From assembly GCF_037042905.1 (NCBI RefSeq), contig NW_026974141.1, positions 829,001 through 893,000 on the forward strand: a stretch of 64,000 nucleotides of DNA, read 5' to 3'. Positions 57,557 through 64,000 of this stretch are shown in pieces. A program made the translations under genes and the position numbers. Each line of letters opens with the position of its first letter. Position 1 is the first letter of the stretch. The stretch comes from Lytechinus pictus. Taxonomy: Eukaryota; Echinodermata; Echinoidea; Temnopleuroida; Toxopneustidae. The notes beneath the pieces were generated by a model that made no database searches, was not told the origin of the DNA, and was given only the letters and a program-made list of their open reading frames with translations.

Positions 57557-58720
57557 CTATTTCTTTTTTGCTGGTTTGCTCCTGATTTGTTGTTTCCGCT
57601 TACCCTTGGCGAACTTTTTCCCATCCTTCGGTAGTTTGGGGGAATCTGCTGACATATCGGAGTACTCTTGCTCCTCATCTTCACGCGTATCAGCATCTTC
57701 AAACTCTTCGTCACTCTCTGAATCTCCTTGTGAATCATTTTCACGCACCTTTTCTGCTGAGATGAATTGAGTGATCTTTGCTTGGGCTCGAGGTATCTCG
57801 TTGCTACTTGATGCTTTGTTGCTCTGTACCTTACGATCACGCTGATTCATCTCAATCTCGCGTTCTAGCTCATTTCCATTGGAATTTCTCACTGAAGGCG
57901 TATCTATCTTCTTTTGTACAGGACCCGATGGTTTGGAAGTAGGGGCAACCGTATATTCGTTGTTCGGGTAATGGGCACAATCCATAGCCTTGTGACCAGG
58001 CTGGGAACACTTTCTGCAAACAACATCGTTGACACATCTTGAAGCATGATGCCCCTGTGTTAGACACCTAGAACACAGGGTGGGGGCTTTGTCCTGCCCT
58101 TCATGGTAAATACGTGCTTTGAATCCACCCATATTCATGGCTCGCGACAGAGGCGTTGTGGGGGGTGCGATGAACAGCATTCGATCACCTGTGTAGCAGT
58201 CGGTCAGAAGACCATTTACTCTTAATTTCATCCTTTGCACTCTACTTAGCACTTTGCATTTCTTTTTTTTCGATTTCGTTAGCAATTACTTCGTCTTTCA
58301 CAGACAAAGGGATATCCTTCACTATGACTTTCAAAGATGTAGTAGGGTCATGGCGATTCTGGAAGGGGTTTGTGTCGTATAGATGGGGGCAGACACTCCT
58401 CTTATGTTGAGTCCTGTAGATATCAGAGCAATTCTATCGACTCTATCTACAAAGTAGATCCTCCAGAGTCCTCCAATTTTCTGCAACCCTTTCAGGTTTT
58501 TTGTTGAGCCAAGATGTCTGTGTATGGCTAGATATATTTCTTCATGCTGAAGCGGCTTTCCTTCGGGCACGTCTCTGTTCTTTAGGAAGACAGGCTTGAC
58601 CCCGTTCTCCACGCCCGTACGACCCGTATCACGTGCCATTGTTTTGGTTGCGTCTGCATACGTGGCATCCGACGTAGCACCATACTCAACAGGCCGGGTT
58701 GAATCGTCACTTTCATACAT
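57557..58720 (-). pseudogene. LINE ORF1: RRM-like region and two CCHC knuckles, frameshifted
   Basis: The first part (58720-58331) includes 'EEIYLAIHRHLGSTKNLKGLQK' (RNA-binding-like fold by position). The second part (58285-57557) has 'CSRCLTQGHHASRC' and 'CRKCSQPGHKAMDC', both CX2CX4HX4C zinc knuckles, then an acidic, Lys-rich tail. Two frameshifts, one near 58370 and one near 58250 (a T-run), separate the parts. Confidence 0.75.
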
Positions 58721-58918
58721 GATATTCTTTCCACCTCTTTATCAATTTGCCTTTAACTAGTCCTATTCGAAGCTATTGTTCTAATGTTCTCAAATTTTCG
58801 GTCTTAAATTTGACTTACCAGTCTGCAAAAGTCAAAAATAACTATAAAATTTTCCAATTCCAGGGAAGACGTGTCTATATCTTGATAATGACGAGCGCCC
58901 TCCTCCTTGTGTCTATTT

Positions 58919-59000
58919 GGATAATAATAATAATATGTCCATTCATATAGCGCTCTTACAATATATCATCGTTTCACAGCGCTTTACACATTGTCAATAG
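58919..59000 (-). mobile_element. 3' end of a CR1/L2-type LINE tail
   Basis: On the minus strand 'aaagcgctgtgaaac' and 'gagcgctatatgaatgg' lead into (ATT)n at 58921-58936, the usual end of these elements. Only the 3' UTR end is present. Confidence 0.55.
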
Positions 59001-60547
59001 AAAATTATAATAACTAATACATGTAAATATTATTGATTAAAAAGCAGAGTCTTGAGATGTTTAAGATGTTTAAAAGATGTCTAAGATGAAAATGATGCCA
59101 CTAAAAGTGGGACTAAAAGTGGGATTATTTCAAATATTTTAGTGATTGTTTTACTCAATTGAATTAAGTTATTGTAACTTAGTTTTCTTGAGTAAAATGG
59201 ATGCAAAGAAAATAAGTAAATTTTACTTAAAACTTCCAAACTCATAAATACTTGAAAAAACTAAGGCAATTTTTTGCCACAATTTTATTGAGTAATTTTA
59301 ACTATTTTTTTTAACAATGTACAAGCCTTGCTTTTTAATCAGGTTCCTTCATTCTTTTCACCTACGTTGTGTTCATGTCGTAATCCAACACTCAATGGAA
59401 TCTGATTTAGTCCGATGCAAGAAAGATCAGATAGAATAGCTGATCATATTTCTACTACTAATAATAATAATGATAATAATAATAATAATAATAATGATAC
59501 TGATAACAATAATGCCAATAATAATATAAATAATAATAATAATCATCATCATAATAATAATCATAATAATAAATGAATAGTGTAATTATAATTATTGTCT
59601 CTAAGCGCATTTCATGTACATAATTACCCCGGTCATCGGATCCTGAAATGCCCGAACACAAAGTATGCGCTTTCTCCACTCCCTTGGGAGCATTCCAACA
59701 AGGCTTTCAAGACCTATGTCACGTATAGGCCTCGAATTTTCAGCTCGGGGTGTCCCTTTAATGCCTTCCAGGGTGCCAAAGAGACGAAGCGGCCAGTTCG
59801 CATGTGAAAAGACGCTGGCAATTAGCCGACCTATTTAGCCAATACATGTCTATGGCGGGCCGTAATAGCTATAGCACATGGCAGGCGCGGATGGAGGGGG
59901 GGGGGGGGGGGGGTGCAAAAATGCCTTGCAGAGTTTGGCGGCCCTTTTTGGGGAGGGGCCGGGGGGCGGGGCTTGTCAAAATATTTAGGACACAATGCAC
60001 CTCCATGAGCCGGTATGATCCATGATATCCCCGGATGATATGTTGCATATAGTTGCGTGTTTAGGGAGGACTAGAGGTTTAAATTTTCCTTAATTCTGAT
60101 TAGTTAAAAATTCCAGAAAAAGAAACAACAACAACAACACATATATGATATCATCTACTCGAACTGGCCGTATGAGTTGCATCAAGAACCGTCGCGTCGT
60201 CGTCTATATACACACACATAATGATATGTACACACGGTTGTATAACATTAATGGCACCAACGAATGCTGTGCGTACGAGCTTTACGTGGATGCACCTGCC
60301 TGCATTTGAACTTGCAGATCTATACAAGTAGTCCAGGCCGCGAAATTATTTTTCCCACCGAGTTCTGGACCAACATATGAATATTCATGACTTGCGTCTT
60401 CGGATTAAGAGTACGCATGCGCGTGGACTTTGCCTCGACCAGTGCCAAACATTCACGTTCAGTTGTCAGAATGAATTAGCATCGTCAAATTACCGGTACC
60501 CTTACATAGTTACATAGGGCAAGGCCTTACAGGCTTATATATATATA
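59000..60547. other. Gene-free stretch with microsatellite and G-tract
   Basis: A TAA/ATG microsatellite lies at 59458-59580. A G-run with 'gcgcggatgg' and 'ggccctttttggggaggggc' is at 59890-59965. No gene recognised. Confidence 0.5.
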
Positions 60548-60665
60548 CAGTGGCGTAACTACGGGGGGGGGGGCATGGGGGGGCACGTGCCCCCCCAATC
60601 GGCAGGCAAAAAAAAAAAAAAAACGGGGAAAAGGAAGAGAAACGTAGTGGGGAAAAAGAAATCAG
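60548..60665. mobile_element. 5' fragment of the 49394-type hAT-like element
   Basis: The first ~118 bp match 49394-49515 closely ('cagtggcgtaactacggggg', 'gcacgtgccccccc', 'aggaagagaaacgtagtggg'). It stops where the family A element begins at about 60666, and no remainder follows that element. Confidence 0.75.
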
Positions 60666-61150
60666 CCCGGGGGGGGGGGGGGCACTCAGTATATAATGCA
60701 TTGTGGGTATGTGCCGCGGAGGGGACCCCCATTTTTACAGTCAAATTTCCGTTCCAAGGCATATCATTTTTGTCTTATTGAGAAAAAGAACAAAGAAAGC
60801 CGCTCCAAAGCATAGCATATTTTTCGTTACGCCGTTCCGGTCGCATTGATCTGCTACAATGAGCTGCAATTTTGGTGAAAAGCGGCCGTAGAGCGCTGTC
60901 CGACCATCGCCTCTGCGCGAGCGCGCCGGGCTGCCGGGCTTGCTGCATCATGCACGCATGCCCGTTCCATAGGGATACGCACTCACACGCTGGCGATCCG
61001 TTCCAAGGACCCCCGTTTTCACAAACATTTGTAGTTCCAAAGCCCGTTCCGAGGACCCTCTTTTTTACAATAAGCCCGCTCCAAGGCCCCCGTTTTTTGT
61101 CTCGTCCGCGGCACACCCCTACCACTTTTTTGGTCGAGTGCCCCCCGGGG
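60666..61150. mobile_element. Family A element, second copy
   Basis: Starts 'cccgggg...gcactcagtata' and ends 'ggtcgagtgccccccggggg'. It shares 'atgtgccgcggaggggaccc', 'ccgttccaaggacccccgtt' and 'cacccctaccacttttttgg' with 14286-14814. No 8-bp duplication is visible here, so one flank has probably been lost along with the rest of the hAT-like neighbour. Confidence 0.75.
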
Positions 61151-61685
61151 GTGTAGCCTTTTTGGCCTATGCCGACACTGATATGATACGCTCGGATGCG
61201 CGCCCATGCACACGCATATATATTTTTTTTCTTCTCCTCCCCTCCTCGATCTTCACGTTTCAATGATTGCCTTGTAATATTACATTGATGCTTCTGTTCC
61301 ATATATATTGTTCGTTATACACTGATTTTAATATGTTTACTTTGTCAATAACACGGCCCCAATGGAAATCAGTCTGTGAACTGTTTGGGCTTTTTAACCC
61401 TGTACAAATAAAATAAATCTTATCTTATCTTATCTATTGTGTTGAATCAACAATAAATGGTCGAGTTATTTATCACAGTATGATTCTGCTGGCAAGATAT
61501 TATTTACAAGCGATGTGTTATATAGTTAGACGTCACTCTTAGAATTGTCTTTCCACATCATATGGTGGTGAATTTTCGCAACCTTCTTTATCTGTATGGC
61601 TGTAGGCCTACTGTATTCAGTCTCGCTAATTTAGAAACCATTATTGCTGATCGTTGATCGCCGATAGGAGGCCACAAGAGGATTA
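61151..61685. other. Region upstream of the SLC16-like exon
   Basis: No coding region. A TCTTAT repeat lies at 61418-61436 after an 'aataaaataaa' block. An in-frame TAG stands six codons before the ATG at 61686, so the 5' UTR and promoter of that gene probably lie here. No promoter motif was recognised. Confidence 0.35.
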
Positions 61686-61863
61686 ATGAAGATGACTTCT
61701 CCCACTGTTCCGCCACCATGCCATCGGCTGATCCCGCCCAGGAGATGGGTAGTAGTCGGAGCCTCGTTCCTTGTCTATACCGTACTCTTCGGTATAACAT
61801 ACAGCTACAATGTTATGTTTATTGCTTTTAAAGAAGAATTCAACAGCAGTGTTACAGTAACAG
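61686..61863 (+). CDS. First coding exon of an SLC16 (monocarboxylate-transporter-like) gene, partial
   Basis: ATG at 61686 opens 59 codons plus one base, ending at donor ACAG|GTAAAC. An in-frame TAG six codons upstream supports this start. The sequence 'RRWVVVGASFLVYTVLFG' is a first transmembrane helix with the W-V-V-V pattern of SLC16-family MFS transporters, followed by 'FKEEFNSSVTVT' at the end of helix 1/loop. The protein would sit in a membrane and carry monocarboxylates or related solutes. Downstream exons were not found in the remaining 2.1 kb, which is filled by MITEs, so they lie past the window. Confidence 0.72.
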
Positions 61864-61907
61864 GTAAACAAATAAAAACATGTTATAATTATGTGTCATG
61901 ACTTATA

Positions 61908-62065
61908 CCTTGGTCACATTTGCTCTACGGCGGCCGTACGGCGAGTCGAAAACAGCCGTTTTATTCATTTTAATTCAAACCACCTATATGCAACTGGTAC
62001 AAAAAATGTTAAAACGGCTGTTTTCGACTCGCCGTACGGCCGCCGTAGAACAAATGTGACCATGG
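61908..62065. mobile_element. Small palindromic MITE with TA duplication
   Basis: Arms 61908-61962 and about 62010-62065 are inverse with about two mismatches ('ggtcacatttg', 'tacggcggccgtacggcgag', 'aaaacagccgtttta'). TA flanks both ends (61906-61907 and 62066-62067), as in Tc1/mariner-type insertion. It lies in the intron just after the SLC16-like exon. Confidence 0.75.
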
Positions 62066-62129
62066 TATTATAGGCAGCATTTGTTTTTGGCATAAAACAT
62101 GCCCATTTTGCATTAATGTAACTTTACAG

Positions 62130-62341
62130 CACTAGCGTACCTATGTGGGGGCAGACTGCCCCCCTGACGAGTCACCAGTGCCCCATTCTTTGATGTTGAA
62201 GACTCTTTTTTTTTTTGCTTGTCATTTTTGTTTCTGGTACGAAATCCTTTATTTGTGGTTGAAAACCTTTTTTTTTTTGCTGGTCAAATTTTTTGGCGGA
62301 CGATTTTGCCCCCCCTGTGGAAAATCCTAGGTACGCTACTG
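62130..62341. mobile_element. hAT-like MITE, perfect 8-bp TSD
   Basis: Begins 'cactagcgtacctatg' and ends 'ctaggtacgctactg'. Flanked by ctttacag at 62122-62129 and 62342-62349. Same family and orientation as 52496-52836 but shorter. Confidence 0.85.
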
Positions 62342-62350
62342 CTTTACAGC

Positions 62351-62655
62351 CAGTGGCGTACCTAGGATTTTCCACAGGGGGGGGGCCAAATCGGCCGCCA
62401 AAAAAATTGAAAAGCAAAAAAAAAAAAAATAAAAAAAAATAAAAAAAAAAATAAAAAAAAAAATAAAAAATAAAGGTTATTGTACCAGAAAAAAAATTGA
62501 CAAGCAAAAAAAAAAAAAAAAGCTCGTCAGGGGGGGCATAAAAGGTCTTTCAAGCTCGTCAGGGGGGGCAGTGATATGTATTTTGTATGGGTTGTGGCTC
62601 GTCAGGGGGGGGGGCAGAGTGCCCCCCTGCCCCCCCCCCCGTAGGTACGCTAGTG
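62351..62655. mobile_element. hAT-like MITE, same family, opposite orientation
   Basis: Begins 'cagtggcgtacctaggattt' and ends 'gtaggtacgctagtg'; A-runs and 'gctcgtcaggggggg' mirror the T-runs and 'cccctgacgagc' of the neighbouring copy. Only 9 bp separate the two. A 'ttacagc' stretch follows 62655 (62661-62667) as well as preceding this copy, but not as a clean 8-bp duplication. Confidence 0.75.
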
Positions 62656-63092
62656 TTTAATTACAGCTATATGTTTTGGTTATCGTGCACTTTCGTTTTG
62701 TTGTGATCTATGTCAGCTATGTTTATGCAAATACATTATATATATATTTTTGAATATATTATATTATATATATTTTATATTATATTAATCGTTATATCAT
62801 TATATTGTTTTATATTGATACATTTTTATATATTTTATAAGGGAGTTGTTGCTACCCTGTATGTGGCGTTTTTTGGATACAGCCTCGGCCTCGTCGATCT
62901 CAGTGGCACTGCACAGTGGCTGCCGGGCCCACGATCAATTAGGCAAAATGAATTTTCGGAATATTTCTATGCTCAGATTTCTATTTCAAACAATATATAT
63001 ATATGTATATGAATATACATATTCGTGCAGTGTTTCTGTTGTGTTTTTTATGCGGAAAATAAATACCACTCTATACGGAATACTATTCCGTA
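62656..63092. other. AT-rich intronic stretch
   Basis: TATATA-rich. A short plus-strand frame near 62840-62985 ('LYVAFFGYSLGLVDLSG') does not continue the SLC16 pattern and is not called. Confidence 0.35.
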
Positions 63093-63600
63093 GGGGAAGG
63101 CGAGGTAAGTTGTGACACTTTTTGCTTTTTGCATGTTAGAATTGATATGACTAATAATCTTGTAGAAATAAGTACCTTCATGACCTTGCCTTAAAATTTA
63201 ATTCTTCTAAAATATTTTTCACCTATGTATAAATCCCTACCCCACACTGAAAGTCATTGTCACCTTTGAAAAGAGTGATGTCAAATGGCTCAACTTGCCT
63301 GTGCCCTGTGGGGTAAGTCGAGCCACCTTCTGGGGTAAGTTGAGCCACAAAACTATGTACAAAATGTATGGGGGAATTACCAGCATGTCATTTTTTTATT
63401 TAAAGTCTTTTCACTTGCTAATTCTCAATAAATACTAACATCCACTAAACGGAATAGAACAGTCATGTAAATTTGCTCCTTTCTGCCAGCATATTGATGG
63501 CTTTTTACGGTTTTTTAAAACATTGTTTTATATACATTACCATAAGTATTACCATGGCTCAACGTGCCCCATGTTGGCTGGCTCAACTTACCCCAGTCCC
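63093..63600. repeat. GGGGTAAGTTGAGCCA-motif repeat with inverted ends
   Basis: 'ggggtaagtcgagcca', 'ggggtaagttgagcca' and their inverses 'ggctcaac.tgcccc', 'ggctcaacttacccc' recur at 63263, 63318, 63336, 63556 and 63580. Edges near 63093 ('ggggaaggcgaggtaagttg') and 63600 ('ggctcaacttaccccagtcc') are inverse. Probably a MITE. Confidence 0.55.
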
Positions 63601-64000
63601 AGTCCGATAATTTCGCATCCACACATTTCTTATGGATCCATCATGTAAAAGACTATGACAAGAATGAAGATCCATACCTGGACTAACAATGTTGTTCTTA
63701 TGTCTTTATTATATGTAAAGACATGTGTGGGTAAAAAGCACTTATAATAATCTGAAGATTCGGACACAACAAAGTCATCACTGTCAAAATCGAAACCATG
63801 AGGTCATAATTAACAATAGATTACTTTATCTCTGAAGTCTTTAATTAGTTTGTGCTTTTCCTTTTGGAATTTTTGCAGCTTCTAAATTTTATTGAAGGTG
63901 TAACCTACAACTATATTTTATCTCTCCTCATTTTCTATACATCAGACAGCCACAATTTCAATCGTGTTAATTTCATGATTTACATCAATTAATTATACTA
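63601..64000. other. Gene-free AT-rich end of window
   Basis: No coding exon, RNA gene or repeat recognised. Confidence 0.4.

Larger units (their letters stand above)
53640..58735 (-). mobile_element. L1/Tx1-like LINE, near full length
   Basis: The minus strand carries ORF1 (58720-57557), a short gap and ORF2 (57499-53728), then a 3' UTR and an A-run at about 53641-53651. Size, two-ORF layout and APE-type endonuclease fit the L1/Tx1 group. Both ORFs are disrupted, so the copy is dead, but the low number of breaks suggests it is fairly young. Target duplications were not found. Confidence 0.8.

Noticed and set aside
53728..58720. Host reverse-transcriptase or endonuclease gene
   Set aside because: Two-ORF layout, CCHC ORF1, A-run at the 3' end and disabling breaks show a LINE copy.
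62710..63012. Second exon of the SLC16-like gene
   Set aside because: The short frame does not continue the expected transporter helix pattern and lacks a convincing acceptor.

Overview
This is a eukaryotic window, almost certainly from a marine invertebrate deuterostome. An echinoderm, most likely a sea urchin, fits best, but the species is inferred. The signs are AT-rich introns with GT/AG borders, tRNA-derived SINEs, CR1/L2-type LINE tails ending in ATT repeats, a BEL/Pao element, an L1/Tx1-like LINE, very many small inverted-repeat elements, and a large foldback element of the kind known from sea urchins as TU elements. Nothing looks bacterial or viral-genomic.

Genes. (1) A seven-exon minus-strand gene (3375-16697) can be followed exon by exon with every splice phase agreeing. 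It predicts 831 residues: a CARF/WRKY-GCM1-like zinc domain, a Cys-rich patch, a Ulp1/SENP-type cysteine peptidase domain and a C-terminal PHD finger. (2) A broken plus-strand reading frame (26635-32042) combines N-terminal zinc-finger-like motifs, a FEN1/XPG-like nuclease core and a Cys-rich tail. It has been hit by a G/C-rich repeat, a tRNA-SINE and a palindromic element. (3) The first coding exon of an SLC16-like transporter starts at 61686 on the plus strand and runs out of the window.

Mobile DNA fills the rest. From 33537 to 47057 lies a foldback element with 2.4 kb and 2.9 kb inverted arms built on the octamer CAACGTTG. Its 8.2 kb loop holds a truncated BEL/Pao element, whose gag is itself split by a minus-strand LINE. 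A 5 kb L1/Tx1-like LINE lies at about 53640-58730 on the minus strand. Three other palindromic families are also made of short tandem motifs: ACTGGT at 22.6-24.0 kb, TTCCGAAGG at 31.2 and 32.5 kb, and a 15-bp GGACATCTACCCCCC unit at 51.4-52.1 kb.

Small non-autonomous DNA transposons could be delimited to the base in several places by perfect 8-bp target duplications: cctcttcc, accaatac, caaaaatc, tggacata, gttaggat and ctttacag. Others carry TTAA or TA duplications. Introns of the first gene are packed with such elements, some nested. Regions with no recognised content are noted.
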